64,000 nucleotides of DNA. Source: Clostridia bacterium. Lineage in GTDB: Bacteria; Bacillota; Clostridia; Christensenellales; Aristaeellaceae. The stretch lies in assembly GCA_017395065.1 (NCBI GenBank), contig JAFPWH010000046.1, forward strand, positions 1 to 64,000, written 5' to 3'. Every line of letters begins with the position of its first letter. Position 1 is the first letter of the stretch. The translations under genes were made by a program, and so were the position numbers. The notes beneath the pieces were generated by a model. That model searched no databases, was not told where the DNA came from, and saw only the letters and a list, made by a program, of their open reading frames with translations. This document shows positions 56,658 to 64,000 of the stretch, in pieces.

Positions 56658-58529
56658 TCAGTGGCTCGCAAGCCAGTCGTCGTCGATCGGTATGAAGAGA
56701 ATCTCTTCGTGCGCGTCGGCGAACAATTCTGCCGCGCTGCCCTCGAAACCGTAGATCGTGCTGATCGCGCTGCCGTCAAAGGCGTCGGGCGCGATCGAAG
56801 TGACCCATTCGGGAATCACGACCGCCTCGGCGGCGACGTCCGCAAACGCCCTGCCGTTGATGGCAGTCAGATCGGCGGGAAGGAACAGGACGACGGAAGC
56901 GTCATAGTCCGGATAACAATGCAGCTCCGCATCGAACAGTTTGCCGTTACCGATATCTGTTTCGATGCCGACCCATTCCGACTGTGTGCCACTGAAGGTG
57001 ACCGTACTCAAACTGTCGCAGCCGTCGAAGGCGTAAGCACAGATCGCCGCAACGCTTCTTGGCACCGTCGCGCTTTCAAGGCTCAAGCAGCCCGCGAAGG
57101 CATAGCTTCCGATGGAGCTTACGCCCTCTTCCATGACGATCTGAACGATCAGGTCCGCGTAGGGACGCCAGGCAGCTTCGTTGTTTCCGTCGAAATCCGG
57201 CATTTCACCTGCGCCGGAAACGGTGAGCAGTCCGTCTTCGTCCAGTGTCCACGTCAGGCTGCCCCAGCTGCCGCTGAGCGGGAAGGTGATCACGGAAACG
57301 GTCAGGGTGACGGAATCCGTTCCCCATTCGTGCGACGCGCTTACGCGCACGGGTTCGCCGCTTACCGTCCAGCCCAGCGTGCCCAGACCGTAGGCGAAAT
57401 AGTAAAGAGATTTGTCGCTTACTCCATATAAGTAGCCGTCGCTGCGGTTCAGATAATACTGCCAGGACAGTGTAACAGCGGTTTCGCCGTTGTCCAGGGC
57501 TTCCTGAAACATGCTTACGACGTCGAACTCGTAATCGCCGTCGTCGTCCAAAACCCAGTTGTCTTCTTCGTCTTTAAGGAACGCCGTTCCGAAGTCCTGC
57601 CACAGGTTTTCGTGAATGAAGTAGTTCGCGTCCAGCGAAGTGCAGCCCGGGGTGAACGACGCGTCCGTGCACGCGTGGTCGAGCGCCATCAATTCGTCGT
57701 TCAGGCAGAAATAATCGTAGCTTTCCCGGCCGCTGACGGCGACGGTCTGTTTGTCGGGGTCGCCGTCGTCCCAGGTCACGTCCGTCTGGTACCATTTGCC
57801 GCCCAGCATCAGCGCGTTCCAGGCGTGGTTCAGCTCGTTGCTGGATACGCGGTCGATGCGTATGCCCGCCGCCTCACACAGCAGCTTGTACGCCTTGGAA
57901 TAGGAGTCGCACACGCCGTAGCCACGGAAAACGATGTCCGCGCCGTAATACTCGTAGTTGTGATCGTAGTAGGCGTGATGTGTCAGCCAGTCGTGCAGGT
58001 TCAGCGCGGTGTGCCACTCGTCCTCGCCACGGCACTCGGCCACGATCTGCGAAGCCTTGTATTCGATCGTAGCGGTCTCGGGGCCGGTGACGGTGAAATC
58101 GCGAGACCGTCCGCATACATATTCCCCCGTCTCGGCGTCGTACATGTACACGGACACGAGGTAGTTGCCGGTGTAGTACAATTGCACGCTGTTGAAGACC
58201 GGCCCTGTGCGGGTCTGGCTCAGGTATACGTAGCCGTGTTCGTCGCGGTCTGTGTCCGTAATGCCGAACTCGAACGTATAGTCTTCCGCGTAGCCGCCGC
58301 TCACGATGGCCTTGAATTCGCCGGGATCGTTCAGCGTGGGCGTGCGCACGCATTCGATGTCGACGTATACGCCGTTGCTCGCGTTGGACGTGGCCTTTTG
58401 GCCGCGCAGATGCCCGAGCGTCTGCTGCACGTGATCCCAGCGCGGGTTGATCGGCCCGTCGGCGAACGCGGCGGCGAAAATCAGTGTAAGCACGGCAAAA
58501 ACCGCCGTCAGGAACAATGCCTTCTTCAT
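56658..58529 (-). CDS. Secreted transglutaminase-like protein with BspA-type leucine-rich repeats
   Basis: 623 residues from ATG 58529. Signal peptide KKALFLTAVFAVLTLIFAAAF. After an N-terminal beta domain, residues ~175-270 form a transglutaminase core: Cys in GYGVCDSYSKAYKLL, His in LNHAWNALML, Asp in YQTDVTWDD. The C-terminal ~200 residues hold LRR_5/BspA-type repeats (IGSYAFAGCLSLESATVP, ICAYAFDGCDSLSTVTF, TSIAPDAFDGS). No sortase or SLH anchor is seen, so it is probably released. Such proteins are common on gut Firmicutes; a protease or crosslinking activity is possible. Confidence 0.85.
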   Translation of the reverse strand: MKKALFLTAVFAVLTLIFAAAFADGPINPRWDHVQQTLGHLRGQKATSNASNGVYVDIECVRTPTLNDPGEFKAIVSGGYAEDYTFEFGITDTDRDEHGYVYLSQTRTGPVFNSVQLYYTGNYLVSVYMYDAETGEYVCGRSRDFTVTGPETATIEYKASQIVAECRGEDEWHTALNLHDWLTHHAYYDHNYEYYGADIVFRGYGVCDSYSKAYKLLCEAAGIRIDRVSSNELNHAWNALMLGGKWYQTDVTWDDGDPDKQTVAVSGRESYDYFCLNDELMALDHACTDASFTPGCTSLDANYFIHENLWQDFGTAFLKDEEDNWVLDDDGDYEFDVVSMFQEALDNGETAVTLSWQYYLNRSDGYLYGVSDKSLYYFAYGLGTLGWTVSGEPVRVSASHEWGTDSVTLTVSVITFPLSGSWGSLTWTLDEDGLLTVSGAGEMPDFDGNNEAAWRPYADLIVQIVMEEGVSSIGSYAFAGCLSLESATVPRSVAAICAYAFDGCDSLSTVTFSGTQSEWVGIETDIGNGKLFDAELHCYPDYDASVVLFLPADLTAINGRAFADVAAEAVVIPEWVTSIAPDAFDGSAISTIYGFEGSAAELFADAHEEILFIPIDDDWLASH

Positions 58530-58566
58530 GTTCTCGTCACTCCCCGAACAGTTGATATTAAATAAG

Positions 58567-58603
58567 AAACACACGCCGCGCAGCGAACGCTCAGCGTGTG
58601 TTT
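58567..58603 (-). terminator. Terminator of the amino-sugar/oxidoreductase operon
   Basis: AAACACACGC (58567-58576) pairs with GCGTGTGTTT (58594-58603). T-rich after the stem on the minus strand. Confidence 0.8.
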
Positions 58604-58633
58604 ATCTTATCACCGGGACGCCTCTTCTGTCAA
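58604..58633 (-). promoter_or_regulatory. Possible promoter of the transglutaminase gene
   Basis: On the minus strand TTGACA (58633-58628), 18-bp spacer, TAAGAT (58609-58604). The -35 is perfect and the -10 poor. It abuts the terminator hairpin. Confidence 0.4.
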
Positions 58634-58688
58634 GCAAAACCCGCAAAAACGTGAAAAGCGCGCTGCCCGGACGCAGCCGCAAGCGGGA

Positions 58689-59441
58689 TCACGAAGCCCG
58701 CTTGCAGTAAATCAGGATCGTTTCGGTTACGATTTCGCCGTCTTCCTCGTGGGTCTCGGTATCGGTGAGCACCAGATAATCGTCCTCAAAACGGTAGCCA
58801 ATGGTTTCCGTGACGGTTTCCCCTGTGCTTCCGTACAGCGCCTGCGTATAGGAAAGCGTTCCGTCCGAGGCGGCGTAATCGCACTCAAGCAGCGTCAGGA
58901 TCCTGTACCCCGTGCCGTCGGGGAAGAATTCCAGCGCGTACTTCAAGCCCAGATCGATGACCATCTCCGCACTTTGAGCTTCGGCGTAGCCTTCGGGGTC
59001 GGCAAGGTACTGCTCCATCTCGCTTTTGTCGAGATTCTGAACGACGGCCCAAAGCCCCTCAAAACCGTCCGTGCCGCTTTTGCGTTCGAGAAGATAGGCA
59101 TATTGCCTTTTTTCGCTGGTCAGAAGCAGCTTGTCCGGAGACAGGAATTCGTATGTATAATCCACTTTTTCGCCAAGCAGGCTTGAAACAATCGTATCGA
59201 GGCCGAAGTCTCCGGCGGTCAGCGTCAAGCTGCTTTCGTCCGATTCGTATCGGAAGGACTCAAACGCGCTGAAGGACATCCGGCCTTGTTCGGTAAAGCT
59301 TATTTCGAGGTTGCCCGATACGAACTCCTCTTTGGGTTCCATTTTCTCCACGACCCACGTGCCCGTGAGGTCGTTATCCTCGGCGAGCGCGCAGCCGGCG
59401 CACAGCACCAGTGCAAGGAGAACTGCGATCGTCTTTTTCAT
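58689..59441 (-). CDS. Secreted protein with two lipocalin-like repeats, unknown
   Basis: 250 residues. The signal sequence TIAVLLALVLCAGCALAED could be cut after ALA, or lipidated at Cys17 although the -3 residue is not typical. Two similar halves each start with a GTW/GLW turn (DLTGTWVVEKM and GFEGLWAVVQN) and end with a beta-rich tail. This is the pattern of lipocalin-like or DUF4923-type outer proteins. AAAGGA precedes the ATG. It is the last gene of the operon from 63341, 36 bases after the oxidoreductase stop. Confidence 0.6.
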   Translation of the reverse strand: MKKTIAVLLALVLCAGCALAEDNDLTGTWVVEKMEPKEEFVSGNLEISFTEQGRMSFSAFESFRYESDESSLTLTAGDFGLDTIVSSLLGEKVDYTYEFLSPDKLLLTSEKRQYAYLLERKSGTDGFEGLWAVVQNLDKSEMEQYLADPEGYAEAQSAEMVIDLGLKYALEFFPDGTGYRILTLLECDYAASDGTLSYTQALYGSTGETVTETIGYRFEDDYLVLTDTETHEEDGEIVTETILIYCKRAS

Positions 59442-59477
59442 TGTTCTGCGTCCTTTCTATCGCGCTGCCTTCTACGG

Positions 59478-60542
59478 TCAGGAAAATATGGTCAGCGGGG
59501 TCTGCGCGTGGATCTTGTCGATGACCTTGAGCTGGGTCAGCACCTGCTCGGGCGTGATCTCCATCGGGCGGTTCTCGGTCAGCGCGGCGTAGATCATGTC
59601 GTAGTACTGCTTGACGGCGCTGTTGAACGCGCCGCTTTCGACGTCGATCTTCTTTTCGATGAACTCCAGCTTTTCCGTGCAGTAGGAGGGCGTGCCGTCC
59701 GGCTTGCTGAGCGGCGCCAATTGCTGAACACGGTTTTCCAGCTTGCTCTGATCCACGTACTTGTATTCCACCGAGCCCAGCGTGGCCCTTAAGCCGCCCT
59801 CGCTGCCCATGATCCGGTACAGGTACGGCGCGTAGCAGTCACAGGAGGAGATCTCGATGTCGATCAGCGGCTTTCCGGGCACGATCAGCAGTATCTTCGC
59901 GTAGTCGTCCGCGTCCCCGAAGGTGTCGAAGCGGCCGAGGCGCGAAACGACCTCCACGTCCTCCGGGAAGCCCAGCAGATCCAGGGCCTGGTCGATCGGA
60001 TGGGGGCCGGTGTTGCGCACGTTGCCGCCCGCGTAGTATTGGCTGGTCTGCCAGTCCCATCTGCGGGCAAAGCCCGAAAAGCTGATGCTGATCTGCGCGA
60101 TCTTGCCCAGCACGCCGCTTGCCAGGACCTCCTTGATCAGCTTGTAGTACGGCGCGAAGCGCGACTGCTGGAAGACGTTGAGCAGCTTTCCGCTCTTTTT
60201 GGCCGCGGCGATCGCGCGGCAGCCGTCCTCGTAGGTCTTGGCGAAGGGCTTTTCGCTGATGACGTTGAAGCCGTGCTCGAGCAGGTCGATCGTGACCGGC
60301 ACGTGCATGTAGGAAAACGTACTGTTGATCACCAGATCGATGTCGCTGCGCTTAAACAGCTCGTGATAGTCTGCGTACACGTCGCAGCCGTATTCGGCTT
60401 TTGCCCTTTCGCGCCTGTCCTCGAGCGCGTCCACGACCGCGACGACCCTGAACTTGTCGTTTGCTTCGGAGCGGAAGAATTTGCCGTGAATGTCGCGCCC
60501 GCTGCGCCCCTGGCCGATGATGGCCACGTTCAGCTTATCCAT
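59478..60542 (-). CDS. Gfo/Idh/MocA family oxidoreductase
   Basis: 354 residues from ATG 60542. The Rossmann motif is VAIIGQGRSGRD and the conserved EKPFAKT supplies the catalytic-site lysine. The C-terminal alpha/beta domain carries GGNVRNTGPHPIDQALDLLG with the likely catalytic His. Family members oxidise or reduce sugars, inositols and amino sugars with NAD(P). An upstream ATG at 60548 is too close to GGAGG. Second oxidoreductase of the operon. Substrate unknown. Confidence 0.9.
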   Translation of the reverse strand: MDKLNVAIIGQGRSGRDIHGKFFRSEANDKFRVVAVVDALEDRRERAKAEYGCDVYADYHELFKRSDIDLVINSTFSYMHVPVTIDLLEHGFNVISEKPFAKTYEDGCRAIAAAKKSGKLLNVFQQSRFAPYYKLIKEVLASGVLGKIAQISISFSGFARRWDWQTSQYYAGGNVRNTGPHPIDQALDLLGFPEDVEVVSRLGRFDTFGDADDYAKILLIVPGKPLIDIEISSCDCYAPYLYRIMGSEGGLRATLGSVEYKYVDQSKLENRVQQLAPLSKPDGTPSYCTEKLEFIEKKIDVESGAFNSAVKQYYDMIYAALTENRPMEITPEQVLTQLKVIDKIHAQTPLTIFS

Positions 60543-60568
60543 AATCATACCTCCGTTTGTCGTATGTT

Positions 60569-61339
60569 TTAAAGCAGTTCCTTGCCGCTGTCCGGGTCGA
60601 GGTACAGCGTCGCGTCCTCGTGGCGGCGCATGACCGTCGCCGGCACGCGGGCCGTGATCTCCCCGAACACGGTCTTTTTCACCGCGTCGGCCTTCGTGGC
60701 CGCGGGCACCGAGCAGAACAGGTGCTTTGCCCGAAACAGCGTGGGGATCGTGAGGGTGATGGCGCATTTGGGCACTTCACGAATGTGCGCAAAGCAGCCG
60801 TCGTTCACCTGCTGGTTCCGGCAGACGTCGTCCAGATGCACGGTCTTGACCGCTTTGGGATCGTCGAAATCCGCCTCGTCCGGATCGTTGAAGGCGATGT
60901 GCCCGTTTTCGCCGATGCCCAGCAGCACGATGTCCGTCGGGTGCTCCTTGAGCAGCGCGGCGTAGCGCGCGCATTCCTTTTCGATATCCGGCGCGCCGCC
61001 GTCGATGTAGTTTACGCTCTTGAACGGCAAAAGCGAAAAGACGTGCTCGTCCAGATACCGCCCGAAGCTCTGCGGCGCGCTGCGCTTCAGTCCCGCGTAT
61101 TCGTCCATGTGAAACGCGTTGACCCTCGCCCAGTCGACGCCCTTTTCGCGCGCGAGGTACGCCAGCGTTTCGTTCTGTGAAGGCGCAGCGGCGAACACCG
61201 CGTTGACCTCGCTCTGCCTGTCGAGCAGCTTCCGGAAGCATTCCGCGGCGTCGCGCGCGGCGCTTTGCCCCATCTCGTCGCGGCTCGAAAACAGCTTTAC
61301 GCGGAGCTTGTCCGCGCTGAATTCCTTAAGTAGTGCCAT
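60569..61339 (-). CDS. nagB: Glucosamine-6-phosphate deaminase-like protein
   Basis: 256 residues from ATG 61339 after GGGAGG. Family blocks are FHMDEYAGL (Asp of the catalytic site) and LGIGENGHIAFNDPDEA with the catalytic His. Where E. coli has Glu148 this protein has Asp. Converts glucosamine-6-phosphate to fructose-6-phosphate and ammonia, or a close analogue. Neighbouring Gfo/Idh and UROD-like genes suggest the substrate could be an unusual amino sugar. Confidence 0.85.
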   Translation of the reverse strand: MALLKEFSADKLRVKLFSSRDEMGQSAARDAAECFRKLLDRQSEVNAVFAAAPSQNETLAYLAREKGVDWARVNAFHMDEYAGLKRSAPQSFGRYLDEHVFSLLPFKSVNYIDGGAPDIEKECARYAALLKEHPTDIVLLGIGENGHIAFNDPDEADFDDPKAVKTVHLDDVCRNQQVNDGCFAHIREVPKCAITLTIPTLFRAKHLFCSVPAATKADAVKKTVFGEITARVPATVMRRHEDATLYLDPDSGKELL

Positions 61340-61358
61340 GCTGACCTCCCATGTATAA

Positions 61359-61376
61359 AACAGACTGCAGTCTGTT
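61359..61376. promoter_or_regulatory. Perfect 18-bp palindrome, candidate operator
   Basis: AACAGACTGCAGTCTGTT lies between the UROD-like stop and the nagB start, 19 bases before the nagB ATG on the minus strand. No T-run. Possibly an internal operator. Confidence 0.5.
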
Positions 61377-61383
61377 ATTGTGT

Positions 61384-62421
61384 TCAATCGACGCGGTACT
61401 TTTCAAACGAAAGCACGAACTGCTTCGCGCGGTCCTGTTTTCCGCTGAGCCATGCGTATTTGCCGATCTGTGTGCGTATTTTGAAAACCCCGGCGCGCAC
61501 CGTCTCGTCCACCCACTGCTGTATTTCGGAGTCATTCATCCTTACCAGCTTCCAGGTGTACAGCAGCCAGTCGAAGGGAATGTCCAGCGCCTCCTTTACG
61601 TTTTCAAGCGTGAGCTTTTCGGACACGGACGGCTGGTAGCGGGTGATTTTGGCGTGCGAAAGATATTTCAGCTGGGATGGGGACATGCCTTCGCAGTGCA
61701 AAAAGCGGTAGCTGCCCGTTGCGCGCGCCGAATAGTATTCGTCCCAGTAGGGCACCACGAATTCGTCCCAGAGCCCCGGCGGGATCAGCGCGGCAAAGTC
61801 GTCGCCGAGGTAGGAGCCGAAATCCGAGACGGGCGGTGCGCCCTCCATGCGCTTCGTCCAGTTGCAGAACTCGATGATGCTCCGATTCATAAGCCGCAAA
61901 AATTCATGCACCTTTTCGGGCTCGTCGTAGAGGTCTACGAAGAAATCCTGCCCGCGCATAAGGACCGCGCTCGTGATGATGCCCTCGTATCCGTAACCGC
62001 TCAGCGGCGAAATATCGCATTCCGGAAAGCGGGCGCTCAAGTATTCGTTGACCTTGAGATAGTGCCTGCACATCGCGTTGTCGCCGAAATCCTTCCCCTC
62101 GGCGTTCCGGAGGATCCCGATGGCCTCGTCGAGGTCGCGGGCGAAGGGCTTTATGTTGGGCTCGCTGTCCCGCGGCTGCTCGCAGGGCGCGCCGAGACTG
62201 ACCAGGTGCCCGTAGGAAAGCGGCGCCGCGCCGGGCTTTCTGACCGGCACATAGGGACCGTAATAATCGGCGATCATCTGATTTGCCGTCTTCCAGGCCT
62301 CTGCGCACTTGGCTGCGTCCATGTAGAATTCGTACTCGCTGATGCCCGCGAGGCAGGGAATGAGATCGTGGTAGATCTCCACGGTCGGATAGATCTCTTT
62401 GCCTCCGTATTCGTATCTCAT
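61384..62421 (-). CDS. Uroporphyrinogen decarboxylase-like (URO-D fold) protein
   Basis: 345 residues, cytosolic, with the URO-D/methyltransferase barrel pattern (SPLSGYGYEGIITSAVLMRG, FLRLMNRSIIEFCNWTKR, YRFLHCEGMSPSQLKYL). The heme-pathway enzyme's N-terminal signature is missing and no other heme genes are present. It is more like the paralogues that move methyl groups (MtaA/CmuA) or act on sugars in Clostridia. Lies second in the minus-strand operon, between an oxidoreductase and nagB. Confidence 0.75.
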   Translation of the reverse strand: MRYEYGGKEIYPTVEIYHDLIPCLAGISEYEFYMDAAKCAEAWKTANQMIADYYGPYVPVRKPGAAPLSYGHLVSLGAPCEQPRDSEPNIKPFARDLDEAIGILRNAEGKDFGDNAMCRHYLKVNEYLSARFPECDISPLSGYGYEGIITSAVLMRGQDFFVDLYDEPEKVHEFLRLMNRSIIEFCNWTKRMEGAPPVSDFGSYLGDDFAALIPPGLWDEFVVPYWDEYYSARATGSYRFLHCEGMSPSQLKYLSHAKITRYQPSVSEKLTLENVKEALDIPFDWLLYTWKLVRMNDSEIQQWVDETVRAGVFKIRTQIGKYAWLSGKQDRAKQFVLSFEKYRVD

Positions 62422-62477
62422 GCGTGCCCCCTCCTTGTGGGAATTTCGGATTGTGCGCAGCCGAAGCCGGCGCGGAT

Positions 62478-63341
62478 TTATTCGTAATCGCTGACCTGTA
62501 CGGTCTTGCGGGTCAGATAGCTGTCGTGGATGGCGTTCAGGATCAGCACGGGTTTAAGCAGATCGCCGTAGGCGTGCGGCCGTACGCCGCTTGTCACCAT
62601 GTTTTTGTACTCCAAAAGCTCCTGCTTGAAGCAGTCTCCCAGATCGTGCGTGTAGGCACTCTGGCAGCCCTTGTCGGAGTAGGCCGTGATCGTATAGCCG
62701 TAGGAGGAGGTGTACTGCGCGACGACGTCGTATTCGCCGTAATTGAAGATCACGCTGACGCGGTTCTTGCTCTCGTCCGGGCACACGGCGGTGACGGCTT
62801 TCACGTCCATGCCGAAGACGGTCAGCATCATTTCGAGCAGGTGCTGGCTGTAGAAGAAAAAGCCCGCGTAATCGTTGACCATGTTGATCGGCGCGCCCAC
62901 GTAACCGCCCACGAGCTTGCCTTGCGCGGCGAATTCCTTTACGGGTTTAAGCTCGCGCAGAAACTTCAGGCAGGAGCCGCCGCAAAGCAGGGCGCCGCTC
63001 TTTTCCGCGGCATTCAAAAGCGCCTTGGCGTAGTCGACCTTCACGGTGAAGGGCTTGTCGATAAAGGCGTTCACGCCCTGCTCCACATAGGGCAGCGCGT
63101 ATTCGTAGTGGTGATCTCCGTGCCGCGCGGTGACGAGCACGCCGTCCACCTTGCCCAGAAACTCGTGCGGGTGTTTGGCCGCGTAGGGCACGTAGCCGCA
63201 CCGGAGCAGCCGCTCGTTGGCCGCGTCGTCGTAGCCGTACACGCCCACGATCTCCATGTCGGAGAAATCGGGGTCGGTGTTTATGAATTTCGCAAACGCG
63301 AAGGCGTGCGAGTTTTCCGTACCGAGGATCGCTAATTTCAT
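62478..63341 (-). CDS. Gfo/Idh/MocA family oxidoreductase
   Basis: 287 residues from ATG 63341, with AAAGGAG upstream. The N-terminal Rossmann segment KLAILGTENSHAFAFAKFI has an atypical GTENSH loop. IDKPFTV replaces the usual EKP motif. The C-terminal domain is shorter than normal (family about 340-390). First gene of the operon read from the promoter at 63466-63438. Distantly related to the other oxidoreductase of this operon, suggesting two redox steps in one pathway. Confidence 0.85.
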   Translation of the reverse strand: MKLAILGTENSHAFAFAKFINTDPDFSDMEIVGVYGYDDAANERLLRCGYVPYAAKHPHEFLGKVDGVLVTARHGDHHYEYALPYVEQGVNAFIDKPFTVKVDYAKALLNAAEKSGALLCGGSCLKFLRELKPVKEFAAQGKLVGGYVGAPINMVNDYAGFFFYSQHLLEMMLTVFGMDVKAVTAVCPDESKNRVSVIFNYGEYDVVAQYTSSYGYTITAYSDKGCQSAYTHDLGDCFKQELLEYKNMVTSGVRPHAYGDLLKPVLILNAIHDSYLTRKTVQVSDYE

Positions 63342-63437
63342 GTGCGCATCTCCTTTATACTGTCGGTCGATTCCTGCGTTGCCCGGGGCCTGCGTTCGGG
63401 GAACGGCCCGCCCGGCGCTTTTTTTGCTTCCGTACGT

Positions 63438-63466
63438 ATTATACCCCAAACGCGGGCGCCGCGCAA
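63438..63466 (-). promoter_or_regulatory. Promoter of the oxidoreductase/nagB operon
   Basis: On the minus strand TTGCGC (63466-63461), 17-bp spacer, TATAAT (63443-63438), about 97 bases before the first ATG. It overlaps the end region of the next gene upstream. Confidence 0.6.
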
Positions 63467-63470
63467 GGGT

Positions 63471-64000
63471 TTACCTGAGCCTGTCGTCGTAGGCCGCGCG
63501 CTCGCCGCCGATGAATTTCGGGCGTGTCCGCGCTGCGGTCACGTGCGCCCTGCCGATTTCGCGCTGCGCGAGGCGCACGGGCACGGCGACCCTTTTCAGG
63601 TGCATCCCGATCAGCGTGTCGCCGATGTCCAGCCCGGCGTCCGCGCGGATCTCCTCGAGCACGACGGGGTCGCGGAAGCTGTTGTACGCGGCCGTGGCGA
63701 AGGAGCCGCCGGCCTTGGGGCGGGGCACTGCGTTCACCGTCTCTCTGTCCCCGGCTGCCGCGCGCTCGACGACGACGGCGCGGTTCAAATGCTCGCAGCA
63801 CTGCGCCGCGAGAAAGATGCCCTTTTCGCCGAGCGCGGCCATGATGCCGTCGAACACCGCCTGCGCCGTTTCGGGGCTGGAATTGCTGCCGATGCGTTCT
63901 CCCAGGATCTCGGAGGTGGAGCAGCCGACGACCATGATCTGTCCTGGCCTGAGCCCGGCTTTTTCGATGAGCTCGGAAGCGGCTTCGTAGGCCTGCTTTT
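63471..64000 (-). CDS. TIGR01440 (YwlG/UPF0340) family protein, partial
   Basis: The frame is open to the window edge, so the N-terminus is missing; the internal ATG at 63935 is not the start, because KAGLRPGQI reads in frame before MVVGCSTSEILGERIG. Further family blocks are FLAAQCCEHLNRAVVVE, VPRPKAGGSFATAAY and GMHLKRVAVPVR. A cytosolic Firmicute family of unknown function, often near glyA or upp. Stops five bases beyond the promoter of the downstream operon. Confidence 0.85.
   Translation of the reverse strand, partial: KQAYEAASELIEKAGLRPGQIMVVGCSTSEILGERIGSNSSPETAQAVFDGIMAALGEKGIFLAAQCCEHLNRAVVVERAAAGDRETVNAVPRPKAGGSFATAAYNSFRDPVVLEEIRADAGLDIGDTLIGMHLKRVAVPVRLAQREIGRAHVTAARTRPKFIGGERAAYDDRLR

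Overview
The window looks like a chromosomal segment of a GC-rich Clostridia-type Firmicute, probably an uncultured gut member of the Oscillospirales/Christensenellales kind. That placement is inferred from gene content: a ctsR-mcsA-mcsB-clpC stress operon with a CtsR box, RqcH and RqcP, RecD2, an IspDF fusion next to luxS-mtnN, MsmX-type sugar ABC systems, strong AGGAGG ribosome binding sites and consensus TTGACA/TATAAT promoters. No 16S gene is present, so it cannot be made precise.

Positions 1-25000 are mainly carbohydrate use. After the tail of an unknown acidic protein and two tRNA-Ser genes come L-rhamnose isomerase, RqcH, and a large TIM-barrel glycosidase-like protein. A minus-strand group follows: GH94 phosphorylase, a PHP phosphoesterase, and a rhamnogalacturonan acetylesterase-like SGNH protein. 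Next is a complete plus-strand sugar ABC importer (binding protein, two permeases, ATPase) followed by a cell-wall amidase. GH92 mannosidase and GH78 rhamnosidase lie on the minus strand, then an ABC exporter with an XRE/TPR regulator. The glycosidases have no signal peptides, so I infer that pectin- or mannan-derived oligosaccharides are imported and cut inside the cell.

Positions 25000-40000 are mostly housekeeping: MurA; the rpmG-secE-nusG-rplK-rplA operon (not followed by rplJL); a serine hydrolase with a histidinol-phosphatase; a small P-loop protein; and an SDR dehydrogenase. A tightly coupled operon then runs from a Tet-type ribosomal-protection GTPase fused to a Rae1/YacP-like endonuclease, through a small membrane protein and a sigma-like membrane protein, to RecD2 and ComF.

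Positions 40045-45892 are a 5.8-kb AT-rich integrated element. It sits in the 3' end of tRNA-Leu(TAG) and is bounded by a 24-bp direct repeat. It carries a tyrosine integrase, a CI-like repressor, a divergently transcribed excisionase, an ArpU/RinA-like regulator, a winged-helix replication-like protein followed by two repeat arrays around an AT-rich stretch (candidate origin), three small unknown genes, a second HTH regulator, a six-copy 29-bp tandem repeat, and arm-type repeats at both ends. No structural, packaging or conjugation gene is seen. The order resembles a phage-inducible chromosomal island (satellite) and is the most interesting system here.

Positions 46000-56400 return to core genes: BirA, an M48 protease, a YabN-like methylase with an eroded MazG tail, HU, RqcP, IspDF, LuxS, MtnN, and the ctsR operon, whose McsB homologue has lost signature arginine-kinase residues. 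Positions 56400-64000 hold a secreted transglutaminase/leucine-rich-repeat protein and a minus-strand operon (two Gfo/Idh/MocA oxidoreductases, a uroporphyrinogen-decarboxylase-like protein, a NagB-like deaminase, a secreted two-repeat protein). The window ends in a partial TIGR01440 (YwlG-like) gene.
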